DNA of 32,986 nucleotides from Candidatus Nosocomiicoccus stercorigallinarum (GTDB lineage Bacteria; Bacillota; Bacilli; Staphylococcales; Salinicoccaceae): contig DWXM01000047.1 of the NCBI GenBank assembly GCA_019119225.1, forward strand, positions 1 through 32,986, read 5' to 3'. The notes below the pieces were generated by a model. That model worked only from the letters and a program-made list of their open reading frames with translations. It did no database searches and was not told the origin of the DNA. This document shows positions 1 to 11,394 of this stretch, in pieces (the first letter of the stretch is position 1; each line of letters starts with the position of its first letter). The position numbers and the translations under genes are program-made.

Positions 1-60
1 GGTATCACGGATAACGGCTTTAAAAAGAAGTTGTTAGAGCTGAATGAGAAAGGAACGTGA
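1..60 (+). CDS. ylxQ: YlxQ-like L7Ae-family RNA-binding protein, C-terminal fragment
   Basis: Only the last 19 codons are in the window, ending in TGA at 58-60. The visible tail begins [14 protein letters not shown], which resembles the end of the Bacillus YlxQ protein (a VTDQGFANKL-type segment). YlxQ is a small L7Ae/L30e-fold protein that binds kink-turn RNA. In Bacillales its gene sits between ylxR and infB in the nusA-infB operon, which is the position seen here. The stop is four bases before the infB start, so the two are surely cotranscribed. The identity rests on the short tail plus position; the catalogued family fold cannot be checked from 19 residues. Confidence 0.72.
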   Translation, partial: GITDNGFKKKLLELNEKGT

Positions 61-64
61 TTCA

Positions 65-2173
65 ATGAGTAAGATTAGAATTCATGAATACGCGAAACAA
101 CATAACTTACAAAGTAAAGAAGTCATCAATGCTTTAAAAGATAACGGTAAAGACTATAACTCACATATGCAGTCTTTAAATGATGACGATGTAAAATTAC
201 TAGATAGTAAGTTTGTTAAAAAAGACAATAATAAAGACAACAAGAAAAACAGCAATAAAAACAATAATCATAAACAAAATAATAAAAAACATAAAAATAA
301 CAAAAACAATAAAAAAGATCACAAGAAGAATAAGCATAATAACAACAACCAGAAAAACAATAAAAAAGACAATAAAAATAAGCAAGATAAACACTCTAAC
401 AACAAATCAATTGATTCAGGTGATCGTTCATTCACTTATGAAGAAGGAATCACTGTTGGAGATCTTGCAGAAAAAATCAATGTGGATGCATCTAAAGTTG
501 TAAAAGACTTATTTATGCTTGGTATTATGACAAATATTAACCAAAGTCTTGACGACGAAGCAGTTGAAATTGTAGCTGAAAACTATGAATTTACTGCTGA
601 AAAAGAAGAAGTCATTGATGATACAGACTTAGATATTTACTTCGATTTAGAAAACGAAGAATTAACAGAAGAACGTCCAGCAGTTGTTACAATTATGGGT
701 CACGTTGACCACGGTAAAACAACGTTACTCGACTCAATACGTAATGCAAATGTTACAGGTGGAGAAGCAGGCGGAATCACTCAGCATATTGGTGCATACC
801 AAATCCACTGGAACGATAAAGATATCACGTTCTTAGATACTCCTGGACACGAAGCATTTACAACAATGCGTGCACGCGGTGCTCAAGTGACTGACTTAAC
901 GGTACTTGTTGTAGCTGCAGACGACGGAGTAATGCCTCAAACAATTGAAGCATTAAACCACGCAAAAGCTGCCGGGACACCGATTATCGTTGCGGTAAAT
1001 AAAGTCGACAAACCAACAGCAAACCCAGACCGTGTAATGACTGAGTTAGGTGAACATGGACTATTCCCAGAAGACTGGGGTGGAGATACAATTTTCGTAC
1101 CACTTTCAGCATTAACAGGTGAAGGTATCGACGACTTACTTGAAATGATTACGTTAGTCAGTGAAGTTGAAGAGTTAAGCACGAAATCTGACCGTGATGC
1201 AATCGGTACAGTTATCGAAGCTGAACTTGACAAGTCACGTGGTCCTGTTGCGACGTTACTCGTACAACATGGTACACTGCACGTCGGAGATTCACTCGTC
1301 GTTGGTAACACGTTCGGTAAAGTACGTGCGATGACAAACGATTTAGGTGAAAGAATTCAAACTGCTGGTCCGTCATTACCAGTTGAAATTACTGGTCTTA
1401 ATGATATTCCTCAAGCAGGAGATCGTTTCGTCGTATTTAAAGACGACAAAAAAGCGAGAGCTGTTGGAGAAAAGCGTAAAGAAGACAAAATTATGCGCGA
1501 CCGCGAATCTACAAATAAAATTAGTCTAGATAACTTATTTGAAACGCTTAAAGAAGGCGAGTTAAAAGATTTAAACTTAATTCTTAAAGCAGACGTTCAA
1601 GGTACAGTTGAAGCACTCGCAGCATCACTTATGAAAATTGACGTCGAAGGAGTTAACATCCGTATTATTCATACAGGTGTTGGAGCAATTAACGAGTCAG
1701 ACGTTACACTTGCAAATGCATCAAACGCTATTATTATCGGATTTAACGTACGTCCAGATGCAAACGCACGTCGTACAGCTGAAAACGAAAAAGTAGATAT
1801 TCGTTTACACCGCGTCATTTATAAAGCACTAGAAGAAATCGAACAAGCAATGAAAGGTATGCTTGACCCTGAATATGAAGAGCAAGTGACTGGTTACGCA
1901 GAAGTACGTCAAACGATTAAAGTATCTAAAATTGGTACAATCGCTGGTTCTTACGTCACTGAAGGTAAGATTACTCGAGACTCAGGTGTTCGAGTGATCC
2001 GTGAAGGTGTTGTAGTCTTTGAAGGTGAAATCGACTCACTGAAACGATTTAAAGATGACGCTAAAGAAGTCGCTTCTGGATACGAATGTGGTATCACAAT
2101 TAAAAACTTTAATGACGTTAAAGAAGGCGACCAAATTGAAGCGTTCGAAATGGTTGAAGTTAGGAGAGTATAA
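65..2173 (+). CDS. infB: Translation initiation factor IF-2
   Basis: GTPase that places initiator fMet-tRNA on the 30S subunit and promotes 50S joining. I chose ATG 65 (702 aa) over ATG 44: it has an AAAGGA site ten bases upstream and gives the usual IF-2 start [10 protein letters not shown]. Residues 1-50 are an N-terminal IF2_N-type domain, 52-114 a nearly pure Asn/Lys linker, and about 123-175 a second IF2_N-type domain. The G domain starts near residue 204 and shows GHVDHGKT (212-219), [12 protein letters not shown] and SAL motifs. Domains II, III and the tRNA-binding C-terminal domain follow, ending with the conserved-looking [10 protein letters not shown] segment. The gene lies between ylxQ and rbfA, two bases before the rbfA start. 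The linker is the only unusual part. Confidence 0.97.
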   Translation: MSKIRIHEYAKQHNLQSKEVINALKDNGKDYNSHMQSLNDDDVKLLDSKFVKKDNNKDNKKNSNKNNNHKQNNKKHKNNKNNKKDHKKNKHNNNNQKNNKKDNKNKQDKHSNNKSIDSGDRSFTYEEGITVGDLAEKINVDASKVVKDLFMLGIMTNINQSLDDEAVEIVAENYEFTAEKEEVIDDTDLDIYFDLENEELTEERPAVVTIMGHVDHGKTTLLDSIRNANVTGGEAGGITQHIGAYQIHWNDKDITFLDTPGHEAFTTMRARGAQVTDLTVLVVAADDGVMPQTIEALNHAKAAGTPIIVAVNKVDKPTANPDRVMTELGEHGLFPEDWGGDTIFVPLSALTGEGIDDLLEMITLVSEVEELSTKSDRDAIGTVIEAELDKSRGPVATLLVQHGTLHVGDSLVVGNTFGKVRAMTNDLGERIQTAGPSLPVEITGLNDIPQAGDRFVVFKDDKKARAVGEKRKEDKIMRDRESTNKISLDNLFETLKEGELKDLNLILKADVQGTVEALAASLMKIDVEGVNIRIIHTGVGAINESDVTLANASNAIIIGFNVRPDANARRTAENEKVDIRLHRVIYKALEEIEQAMKGMLDPEYEEQVTGYAEVRQTIKVSKIGTIAGSYVTEGKITRDSGVRVIREGVVVFEGEIDSLKRFKDDAKEVASGYECGITIKNFNDVKEGDQIEAFEMVEVRRV

Positions 2174-2175
2174 TT

Positions 2176-2523
2176 ATGGCAAAGCGTAATGACCGTGTCG
2201 CAGAAGAAATTAAAAAGGTAGTTACAGAAGTCATTGATAACGAGGTTATGGACAAAGAATCATCGTTAAAACTCGTCACAGTAACTGAAGTTGAAGTTTC
2301 TGAAGAGCTAGAGTATGCGAATGTATACTTTACGACGTTAAACGAAAATAAATCAGAAGTTGAAGATATTTTAAATAAATATCGAGGTTTATTACGTACA
2401 GCAGTCGCAAAAAATATTCGACTTAGAAAAGCGCCAGAAATCTTCTTAAAATACGATCAGTCTGTGGATTATGGTAACAGAATTGAGAATATCTTAAACC
2501 AAATTAGAGACGAAGAAAAATAA
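2176..2523 (+). CDS. rbfA: 30S ribosome-binding factor A
   Basis: RbfA is a KH-fold cold-shock protein that binds immature 30S subunits near the 5' end of 16S rRNA and helps late maturation. The 115-residue product matches the family length of about 115-120. It has the typical opening (NDRVAEEIKKVVTEVI), the internal VTVTEVEVSEELEYANVYFT stretch and the C-terminal RKAPEIFLKYDQSVDYGNRI segment. The start ATG is two bases after the infB stop, with a TAGGAGAG ribosome site inside the end of infB, so translation is probably coupled. A strong terminator follows at once, making rbfA the last gene of the ylxQ-infB transcription unit seen here. Confidence 0.96.
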   Translation: MAKRNDRVAEEIKKVVTEVIDNEVMDKESSLKLVTVTEVEVSEELEYANVYFTTLNENKSEVEDILNKYRGLLRTAVAKNIRLRKAPEIFLKYDQSVDYGNRIENILNQIRDEEK

Positions 2524-2525
2524 TC

Positions 2526-2555
2526 AAAGTGGCTAGAGTATCTAGCCACTTTTTT
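2526..2555 (+). terminator. Intrinsic terminator after rbfA
   Basis: A perfect stem AGTGGCTAGA / TCTAGCCACT (2528-2537 and 2541-2550) with loop GTA is followed by a run of six T. A flanking A run on the 5' side could make it work in both directions. It begins two bases after the rbfA stop. Confidence 0.92.
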
Positions 2556-2578
2556 CATTTTAGTCATACTTCTACATA

Positions 2579-2607
2579 TTTTAATATCATGTAATAAATG
2601 GTATATT
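2579..2607 (+). promoter_or_regulatory. Possible extended -10 promoter for the small ORF and truB
   Basis: TATATT at 2602-2607 is preceded by TG and one base (2599-2601), an extended -10 pattern. The -35 match 17 bases upstream (TTTTAA) is poor. A promoter is expected here because a strong terminator separates truB from rbfA. Confidence 0.35.
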
Positions 2608-2660
2608 TAATAGAAATAATACATTGGAGAGAAATCATGACTAATAGACTGTGATTTATA

Positions 2661-2831
2661 ATGTATTTAATACTACTTGGCCTAATCATTATCGGAATTG
2701 ATGCACTATTTTTTCATTTATTACCAACTGAATCGTTCAGCTCTGCATTTTTATCGCTAATATTTATAGGAGTCGTTGCAAGTATTATTGTATTTTTAAT
2801 TGAAAAATTAACAAAAGTCTTTGAAAAATAA
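2661..2831 (+). CDS. Small two-segment membrane protein, start region interrupted by TGA
   Basis: An open frame of 56 codons starts at ATG 2661 and ends in TAA 2829-2831, 12 bases before truB. The product has two hydrophobic stretches (about residues 2-18 and 29-47) joined by a short polar loop, and a basic C-terminus, so it looks like a small double-spanning membrane protein. I recognise no family. ATG 2661 has no good ribosome site. An in-frame ATG at 2637 does, with GGAGAG at 2626-2631, but its frame meets TGA at 2652-2654 after five codons. The gene may be a 64-codon ORF damaged by a TGG-to-TGA change, a leader peptide with reinitiation at 2661, or noise. The hydrophobic composition and terminator-flanked position favour a real or recently broken gene. 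Confidence 0.5.
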   Translation: MYLILLGLIIIGIDALFFHLLPTESFSSAFLSLIFIGVVASIIVFLIEKLTKVFEK

Positions 2832-2843
2832 CGAGGTGACACT

Positions 2844-3755
2844 ATGTATCACGGAGTAATATGTGTAGATAAACCAAAAGGTATGACGAGTCATGATGTC
2901 GTATCTAAAGTAAGAAAAATCTTACATATGAAAAAAGTTGGACATACCGGCACATTAGATCCTGATGTGACGGGTGTGTTAGCAGTAGTTGTTGGGCAAG
3001 CGACACAGCTAACTGAAATTTTACAAGAAAGACAAAAGAGTTATGAGGCTGTTATAACGTTAGGAGTGTCAACAGATACTGAAGATGCTTCTGGTAAAGT
3101 GACACATACAAGTGACGTCTCACATATCACTACAGAAATGATTGACGAGACGATTGAAAATTTTGAAAGAGAATATAATCAAACCGTTCCAATGTATAGT
3201 TCTGTAAAAGTTAACGGTAAAAAGCTCTATGAATACGCACGTAATGGCGAATCAGTGACTCGGCCAAATCGAGTGGTGTATATTCATGATTTAAAACGTA
3301 CAGGGGATATTAATTTTGGTGAAACGATTGACATTCCAATTACTGTAACGTGTTCAAAAGGAACGTATATTCGAACGCTTGCGGTAGATATCGGGCGTAA
3401 ACTTGGAGTAGACGCACATATGTCTTATTTAAGACGTACAGAATCATGCGGATTTACTATAGATGATTCAATTGCATTAGACGACGTAACGAGTGAGTCA
3501 ATCATTCCAATTTTAGACGTTTTAGATGATTTTTATAAAATAGAGTTAAAAGATGAATTAGAGGCACGCGGTCCATTCTTTAAAACAGTCAATGGACAAA
3601 AAATGTCTCAAACTGATATGATGAAATTAACTAAAAATGAAGATGTAGAAACAGTGCTTTTTATAAAGGGCAATAGACCAATTGGTATTTATAAAAAGCA
3701 TAAAGAAAACGAATATAAACCGTTTAAAATGTTTTTATCGTCGAATGATTTGTGA
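2844..3755 (+). CDS. truB: tRNA pseudouridine(55) synthase
   Basis: TruB isomerises U55 in the T-loop of tRNAs to pseudouridine and also acts as a tRNA-folding chaperone. The 303-residue length is normal. The N-terminus has VDKPKGMTSHDVV (residues 8-20) and the catalytic motif GHTGTLDPDVTGVL, with D39 as the catalytic aspartate. The middle holds the conserved YSSVKVNGKKLYEYAR segment and CSKGTYIRTLAVDIG, both typical of the family. A GAGGTG ribosome site lies six bases before ATG 2844. The gene runs on to ribF with a seven-base gap, the usual truB-ribF pair in Bacillales. Confidence 0.96.
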   Translation: MYHGVICVDKPKGMTSHDVVSKVRKILHMKKVGHTGTLDPDVTGVLAVVVGQATQLTEILQERQKSYEAVITLGVSTDTEDASGKVTHTSDVSHITTEMIDETIENFEREYNQTVPMYSSVKVNGKKLYEYARNGESVTRPNRVVYIHDLKRTGDINFGETIDIPITVTCSKGTYIRTLAVDIGRKLGVDAHMSYLRRTESCGFTIDDSIALDDVTSESIIPILDVLDDFYKIELKDELEARGPFFKTVNGQKMSQTDMMKLTKNEDVETVLFIKGNRPIGIYKKHKENEYKPFKMFLSSNDL

Positions 3756-3762
3756 GGGTACT

Positions 3763-4704
3763 ATGGAAACATATCGATTATATTATCCAAATGACTTTGA
3801 CATACAATTAGAACCTACCGCTTTAGCTATTGGTTTTTTTGATGGACTACATTTAGGTCATAAAGAAGTTATTGAAAAAATGATTGAAATCGCAGATGAA
3901 AAAAATCTTAAAAAAGCAGTAATGACATTCGATCCACACCCGTCAGTCGTGTTAAATCCGAAAGCACGTCGTACGACGTATTTAACACCGCTACTTGAAA
4001 AAGAAAAGATGCTTGAAGAAAAAGGCATTGATTATTTATTTGTCGTAAACTTCTCAAGTGACTTCGCAGCATTGTCTCCGGACACTTTCGTTCATGAATA
4101 TTTAATTAAAAATAATGTGAAAGAAGTAATTGCAGGCTTTGACTTTTCTTATGGTCAGTACGGAAAAGGTTCAATTACAACGTTAAAAACGTATGACGCG
4201 TTTAATACGACAAAAGTATTACCGTTCACTGAAGATAATGAAAAAATCTCGACAACTAAAATTAGAGAATTACTTTTATCTGACCAGTTAGAAGAGGCGA
4301 ACAAATTACTCGGTAGAGAATACGAAATTAACGGTGTCGTTGTTCAAGGTGAAAAGCGTGGCCGTACGATTGGGTTTAGAACAGCAAATATAGAACCAAA
4401 TGGGCCATACTTACTACCGTCTTTAGGAGTATACGCTGTAACGATGACAATTGGTACTGATGACACAATTTACCGAGGTGTCGCGTCAATTGGTAAAAAA
4501 CCAACGTTTCACGATGATTATAAGGTAACAATTGAAGTTCATTTAATCGATTTTGACCGTACGATTTATGGTGAAGAAGTGACTGTATATCTTCACAATT
4601 TCTTACGTGGAGAAAAAAAGTTTGACGGTCTTGATGATTTAATCGAAGCAATGACAAAAGATAAAGAGAACGCAGTAAAACTGCTTGAAAAGTATAACGA
4701 ATAA
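3763..4704 (+). CDS. ribF: Bifunctional riboflavin kinase / FMN adenylyltransferase
   Basis: The enzyme phosphorylates riboflavin to FMN and adenylates FMN to FAD. I placed the start at ATG 3763 (313 aa), seven bases after the truB stop and behind GAGGG; a longer frame from 3682 would run inside truB. The N-terminal nucleotidyltransferase domain has GFFDGLHLGH (24-33) and TFDPHP (55-60), both nucleotide-binding motifs of this family, and a STTKIREL segment at the domain end. The C-terminal kinase domain starts near residue 184. Its usual GFPTAN motif reads GFRTAN here (R206 for Pro, codon AGA at 4378-4380), while the Thr and Asn that contact Mg-ATP are kept. A KKPTF segment and IEVHLIDFD are also present. 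Confidence 0.95.
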   Translation: METYRLYYPNDFDIQLEPTALAIGFFDGLHLGHKEVIEKMIEIADEKNLKKAVMTFDPHPSVVLNPKARRTTYLTPLLEKEKMLEEKGIDYLFVVNFSSDFAALSPDTFVHEYLIKNNVKEVIAGFDFSYGQYGKGSITTLKTYDAFNTTKVLPFTEDNEKISTTKIRELLLSDQLEEANKLLGREYEINGVVVQGEKRGRTIGFRTANIEPNGPYLLPSLGVYAVTMTIGTDDTIYRGVASIGKKPTFHDDYKVTIEVHLIDFDRTIYGEEVTVYLHNFLRGEKKFDGLDDLIEAMTKDKENAVKLLEKYNE

Positions 4705-4713
4705 GCTTATAAT
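4685..4713 (+). promoter_or_regulatory. Sigma-A-type promoter for rpsO
   Basis: TTGAAA (4685-4690) and a consensus TATAAT (4708-4713) are separated by exactly 17 bases. The -35 lies inside the last codons of ribF. Transcription should start near 4720 and give a leader of about 80 bases before rpsO. Confidence 0.85.
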
Positions 4714-4719
4714 AGGACA

Positions 4720-4794
4720 AGTGCGATATCTTGGTTATTAGAAACCCTAACTTTTAACTCAGGTATTAGCGAATTTTTTAATAAAAGGGAGGAC
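4720..4794 (+). promoter_or_regulatory. Structured rpsO leader, possible S15 autoregulatory RNA
   Basis: The leader between the promoter and the rpsO ribosome site can close a long-range stem: GCGATATC (from about 4723) against GGTATTAGC (4762-4770), with one G-A mismatch and a bulge. Inside it, TTAG can pair with CTAA around an AAACC loop, and CCT with AGG. Firmicute rpsO genes are known to carry three-way-junction leaders bound by S15. The pairing is by eye; no covariation was tested. Confidence 0.5.
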
Positions 4795-4800
4795 TTGACT

Positions 4801-5070
4801 ATGTCAATGTCAAAAGAAAGAAAACAACAATTAATCGAAGAATACCGTGTACACGAAACGGACACTGGATCACCAGAAGTTCAAATTGCAGTGTTAACTG
4901 AAGAAATTAACACATTAAACGCACACTTAAAAGTACACAAAAAAGACCACCATTCACGTCGTGGACTTTTAAAAATGGTTGGTCGCCGTAAACACTTATT
5001 AAACTACTTACGCGATAAAGACGTTACACGTTACCGTGAGTTAATTCAAAGATTAGGTTTACGTCGCTAA
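4801..5070 (+). CDS. rpsO: 30S ribosomal protein S15
   Basis: S15 is a primary 16S rRNA binder in the central domain of the 30S subunit and contacts the 50S in a bridge. The product from ATG 4801 is 89 aa, exactly the usual bacterial length; a TTG two codons earlier is in frame but unneeded, and AAGGGAGGA sits seven bases before the ATG. Family hallmarks are visible: [10 protein letters not shown] (residues 20-29), [12 protein letters not shown] and the C-terminal [13 protein letters not shown]. It is a single-gene unit, with a strong promoter upstream and a terminator downstream, before pnp. It probably represses its own translation through the leader. Confidence 0.97.
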   Translation: MSMSKERKQQLIEEYRVHETDTGSPEVQIAVLTEEINTLNAHLKVHKKDHHSRRGLLKMVGRRKHLLNYLRDKDVTRYRELIQRLGLRR

Positions 5071-5079
5071 GACAACCTG

Positions 5080-5106
5080 AGCATACCATTTGGTATGCTT
5101 TTTTTT
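5080..5106 (+). terminator. Intrinsic terminator after rpsO
   Basis: The stem GCATACC / GGTATGC (5081-5087, 5092-5098) has a four-base loop ATTT and an extra closing A-T pair, followed by eight T. It lies ten bases after the rpsO stop. Some read-through into pnp is likely, as in other Bacillales. Confidence 0.9.
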
Positions 5107-5127
5107 ATATAAATTAATCGCTAAAAA

Positions 5128-5136
5128 TGGTATCAT
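5128..5136 (+). promoter_or_regulatory. Extended -10 promoter for pnp
   Basis: TGgTATCAT gives TG (5128-5129), one base and a -10 hexamer 5131-5136 that differs from TATAAT at one position. I see no convincing -35 hexamer, as is common for extended -10 promoters. It sits 30 bases before the pnp start, between a terminator and the ribosome site. Confidence 0.5.
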
Positions 5137-5165
5137 AAAGAGAAGTATGTAGAGGAGAGAAAATT

Positions 5166-7303
<2,138 letters not shown>

Positions 7304-7304
<1 letters not shown>

Positions 7305-8983
7305 TGTTGGCTAAAGAAAAGAAACGTGACTCTAACGTAAAAATTATACCGCTTGGCGGTGTTGGAGAAATCGCGAAAAACATGTATATCATCGAAGTCG
7401 ATGACGAGATGTACATGTTAGATGCGGGGTTAATGTTCCCTGAAAATGAGATGTATGGTGTCGACGTCGTAATTCCAGATATTACGTATGTGAGAGAAAA
7501 TAAAGATCGTCTAAAAGCGATTTTTATTTCTCACGGACACGCAGATTCAATAGGGGCATTACCATATATTATCGAAGAATTAGATGCGCCGATTTATGCG
7601 TCTAAATTAACAATTGCATTAATTAAAGAGTCATTTAAAGAATTAAATGTACGTAAGAAGCAAAAATTCTTTACGATTAATAGCGAATCACGTATGAATT
7701 TTAAAAACGCGAGTTTTGAATTTTTCGAAACGAGCCATAGTATACCAGATTCATACGGATGCTCGATTAATACAAAATATGGTTCGATTGTTTATACAGG
7801 TGAATTTAAATTCGATCAAAGTCTTGAAGGAGATTTTGGGTTTAACGGTGCGAAAATGTATGATCTCGCGAGAGAAAACGATTGTCTCGTTTTAATTAGT
7901 GATTCGACTGAAGCAGAAAAACGCGGATATAACACACCTGAAAATATTATCGAAGGCCAACTATTAACGGATTTCTTAAAATCTAAAGGGCGTATTATCG
8001 TCTCACTTTACGCGTCAAACTTTATCCGTATTCAGCAAGTATTAACAAATGCGCATAAAGCAAACCGTAAAGTAACGTTTTTAGGTAAAACTCTAGAAGC
8101 TTCATTTAAAGTGGCGAGAAATTTAGGATATTTCGATATTCCAGACGGCTTATTAATTCCGTCACATCAAATTAAAAATTATCCAGATAATGAAATCGTC
8201 ATTATCGCAACAGGTGAACAAGGTGAACCATTTGAAGCGTTAGGTGAAATGTCTAACGGTACTCATGAAGTCACAAATATTAAAGAAAACGATGAAGTAT
8301 ATATTTTAACGACACCAAGTTCTAACATGGAAGTAATTTTATATTCAACGTTAAACGACTTAACAAAAGCAGGCGCTAAAATTTACTTACCAACAAGTGG
8401 GATTCACGCGTCAAGTCACGGGTTAAGTGAAGAATTAAAAATGATGTTTAACATTTTTAAACCAAAATATTTTGTACCGGTTCAAGGTGAATATAAAAAT
8501 CAAATCGCGCATGCCAAACTTGCTACTGAAAGTAATATTGAACCAGAGAATATTTTCTTACTTGAAAATGGAGACGTCGTCAGTTTTGATGGTAAAGAAA
8601 TGTTCTATCAAGAAAAAGTACAAGCAGGTAACGTATTAATCGACGGTAGAGGAATTGGTGACGTTGGTAACATCGTTTTAAGAGATCGTCGCATTTTAAG
8701 TGAAGACGGTATATTTATCGCGGTTGTTACGATTGATCGTGAAAACAGACAAATTAAAGCCGGACCAGAAATTCAAAGTCGTGGATTCGTATACGTAAAA
8801 GAAAGTGAAGAATTACTTTCTACTGCAGAAGCAATCGTAAAAGAAGTTGTAGAAGATTCAATTAGTACAGGTAACATGGACTGGAACGATTTAAAACAAA
8901 ACGTTCGAGAATCACTCGGTAAGTACTTATATGAAAGTACAAAACGACGTCCGATGATTATTCCAATTATATCTGAAATATAA
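7304..8983 (+). CDS. rnjB: RNase J family protein, probable RNase J2 with incomplete metal site
   Basis: RNase J proteins are metallo-beta-lactamase/beta-CASP nucleases; J2 pairs with J1 and is less active. This 559-residue protein opens with [15 protein letters not shown], typical of the family. The zinc motif HxHxDH reads HGHADS at residues 77-82: both first histidines and the aspartate remain but the last histidine is serine. A THSIPDS-like segment (SHSIPDS), GEFKFD and the beta-CASP HASSHG motif are present, and the C-terminal domain follows. The partial site and the pnp-linked position point to J2, not J1. AAGGAGGG precedes ATG 7304 closely, and the gene overlaps the pnp stop by one base, so translation is coupled. 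A terminator follows. Confidence 0.88.
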
Positions 8984-8988
8984 ATGTA

Positions 8989-9034
8989 ATTTTGGAGATA
9001 TTATAAGCTTGCTTTTAGTATCTCCAAATTTTTT
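8989..9034 (+). terminator. Intrinsic terminator after rnjB
   Basis: A perfect 12-base stem AATTTGGAGATA / TATCTCCAAATT (8989-9000, 9019-9030) closes an 18-base loop and runs into six T. The long loop is less usual than its neighbours but the stem and T run are clear. The ftsK ribosome site follows immediately. Confidence 0.8.
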
Positions 9035-9049
9035 AGGAAGGAGTTTCTG

Positions 9050-11392
9050 ATGGCGAAAAAGAAGAAAAAGCGTCGTACGAAAAAGAGTGAACGACAACAA
9101 TATTATGCACTGACGAGTTTTATAATGTTATTAATCGTCTTTATATCTGTTTTTCAACTCGGAACTCTCGGTGAGTATATAGATTCAATATTTACTTATC
9201 TATTTGGTATAAGTAGATATTTTACATATATTATCATCGTGTTAACTAGTATTTACGTCGCCATGAATCACAACTTTCCTTTCACAAAGAGAATGTTTGG
9301 GTACGTTCTTTTACAGTTTGGCTTAATCTTTTTATTTCACTCAGTGTTATATATTAAAAACCGTACGTTAATTAGTAACTACTATACGTTTGACGAAGTG
9401 AGATCATTAATTAGTCAAACAGGTGCGAAAAACTTTACCGGTGGTGGAGTCATTGGTCAAGTATTATTTACAGCAATGAATAACACGTTAAGTTTCATCG
9501 GTACAGTGATACTCGCAGCGGTCTTTATCTATTTCTCAGTGATAATGATTCGTAATAAAAGTGTTGAAACAGAACTACGTAAAGACTTTTCTAGAGTTGC
9601 TGCACTTCTTACTTTAAGCGGAGAAAAGATTTCTACAAAAACGTCAGAACTTATCGAGAAAAATAAAGAAAACCGTAAAGAACGTCCGAAAAAGGAAAAG
9701 AAAGAGAAAAAAGCACCAGTTATTGAAACAGACGATTCTATAGAAACACCTATTGAAAAACCATCAGTTGAAGAAGAACTCGTACAAGAAACTTACGAAC
9801 CAGAAATCGTCGGTAGTGATGACTTTGAAGATGACTCAATCGTAGAAAGTAAAGAAACTAGAAGAGACATAGAATATGATGAAGAAGAACTAGAAGAAAC
9901 GATTGACGAAGAATCCGTTGAGGATAATACACCACTCGACGAATTAGACGATGAAGAAATAAAAGAACTACTAGAATATAAAACACCACCAATCACTTTA
10001 CTAAAAGATGCTGAAGTCACTGAAAAAATGTCTAATGACGTTGTGTTAAAGCAAGGTAAAGTCCTTGAAGAAACGCTTCATAACTTCGGTGTGAAAGCAA
10101 AAGTATCTAAAATTAGAATTGGTCCAGCAGTGACACAGTTTGAAGTTCAACCGGATATCGGAGTAAAAGTGAGTCGTATTATTAATTTACAAAATGATAT
10201 CGCGTTGTCACTTGCAGCAAAAGATATTCGTATTGAAGCACCGATTCCAGGTAAGTCAGCAGTTGGTATTGAAGTGCCAAACTCTGTTGTTTCTATGGTG
10301 ACGTTACGTGAAGTGATTAAACGTAAGACGAGTACAAATCCACTTGAAGTTGCTCTTGGTAAAGATATTTCAGGTGCGCCAATTATGGCAGAGTTAAATA
10401 AGATGCCTCACTTACTCGTTGCAGGGTCTACAGGAAGCGGTAAATCTGTATGTATTAACGGGATTATCGTGTCGATTTTACTAAACGCTAAACCACATGA
10501 AGTAAAATTAATGATGATCGACCCTAAAATGGTTGAGTTAAATACGTATAATGGAATTCCACATCTATTAAGTCCTGTTGTAACGAACCCACAAAAAGCA
10601 GCGGATGCTCTTCAAAGAGTTGTAAACGAAATGGAAAGACGTTACGACTTATTTAGTGCAACGAACACGAAAAATATTTCAGCGTACAATAAATATTTAG
10701 AACGTACTGCTGAAGACCCTGACAAAGTATCTAAAATGCCGTATATTGTCGTTATTATTGACGAATTAGCAGATCTTATGATGGTCGCAAGTAAAGATGT
10801 TGAAGCGAGCATTACGCGTATTGCTCAAATGGCACGTGCTGCTGGTATCCATTTAATTATTGCAACGCAGCGTCCATCAGTTGACGTAATTACAGGAATT
10901 ATTAAAGCAAATATACCGTCAAGAATTGCTTTTGCAGTAAGTTCAACAACAGACTCACGAACAATTTTAGACTCTGGTGGTGCTGAGAAACTTCTCGGTA
11001 AAGGGGATATGTTATTCTTACCATCTGGACGCTCTAAACCAATTCGTGTACAAGGGGCATTTTTATCAGATGAAGAGGTTCATGGTGTTGTCGACTTTGT
11101 GACGAGCCAAATGAAAGCAAATTATGACAAATCTGTTATTTTAAATCAAAAAGAACCTAAAAAAGAAGAAGTTGAATCTGAAGACGAGTTATATCCAGAT
11201 GCTAAAATGTTTGTTATTACAGAGCAGCGCGCAAGCGCGAGTCTACTACAGCGTCAATTTAGAATTGGTTATAACCGCGCAGCGAGACTTGTTGACGATT
11301 TAGAGCGTAACGGAATTATTGGTCCAGCTGCTGGAAGTAAACCAAGAAACGTACTCGTCACAGAAAGTGATTTGGATATGAAGGAGAGTTAA
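9050..11392 (+). CDS. ftsK: FtsK/SpoIIIE-family DNA translocase
   Basis: Membrane-anchored hexameric ATPase that pumps chromosomal DNA through the division septum. The 780-residue protein starts with a Lys/Arg-rich tail, then about four membrane segments (roughly residues 22-170). A highly charged, Glu-rich linker follows (about 205-310). The motor domain has Walker A GSTGSGKS (459-466) and Walker B VVIIDE (567-572), and the conserved [14 protein letters not shown] stretch. The C-terminal gamma winged-helix domain, which reads polar DNA signals (KOPS/SRS), is seen as [27 protein letters not shown] lies six bases before ATG 9050. Staphylococci carry two such proteins, FtsK and SpoIIIE; this one, next to pnp/rnjB and the M16 pair, corresponds by position to the SpoIIIE/YtpS type, so the symbol is uncertain. 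Confidence 0.93.
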   Translation: MAKKKKKRRTKKSERQQYYALTSFIMLLIVFISVFQLGTLGEYIDSIFTYLFGISRYFTYIIIVLTSIYVAMNHNFPFTKRMFGYVLLQFGLIFLFHSVLYIKNRTLISNYYTFDEVRSLISQTGAKNFTGGGVIGQVLFTAMNNTLSFIGTVILAAVFIYFSVIMIRNKSVETELRKDFSRVAALLTLSGEKISTKTSELIEKNKENRKERPKKEKKEKKAPVIETDDSIETPIEKPSVEEELVQETYEPEIVGSDDFEDDSIVESKETRRDIEYDEEELEETIDEESVEDNTPLDELDDEEIKELLEYKTPPITLLKDAEVTEKMSNDVVLKQGKVLEETLHNFGVKAKVSKIRIGPAVTQFEVQPDIGVKVSRIINLQNDIALSLAAKDIRIEAPIPGKSAVGIEVPNSVVSMVTLREVIKRKTSTNPLEVALGKDISGAPIMAELNKMPHLLVAGSTGSGKSVCINGIIVSILLNAKPHEVKLMMIDPKMVELNTYNGIPHLLSPVVTNPQKAADALQRVVNEMERRYDLFSATNTKNISAYNKYLERTAEDPDKVSKMPYIVVIIDELADLMMVASKDVEASITRIAQMARAAGIHLIIATQRPSVDVITGIIKANIPSRIAFAVSSTTDSRTILDSGGAEKLLGKGDMLFLPSGRSKPIRVQGAFLSDEEVHGVVDFVTSQMKANYDKSVILNQKEPKKEEVESEDELYPDAKMFVITEQRASASLLQRQFRIGYNRAARLVDDLERNGIIGPAAGSKPRNVLVTESDLDMKES

Positions 11393-11394
11393 TA

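Noticed and set aside
200-394. Minus-strand frame of 64 codons, strongly hydrophobic
   Set aside because: It is the mirror of the A-rich Asn/Lys linker of infB; poly-A read backwards gives Phe/Ile/Val codons. No ribosome site or neighbours support it.
3682-3762. Longer start for ribF inside truB
   Set aside because: The extra 27 residues are translated from truB in another frame; ATG 3763 has a ribosome site and matches the family start.
9793-10020. Serine-rich minus-strand frame inside ftsK
   Set aside because: It is the complement of Glu-rich codons (GAA read as TTC/TCA/TCT) in the FtsK linker, a typical shadow.
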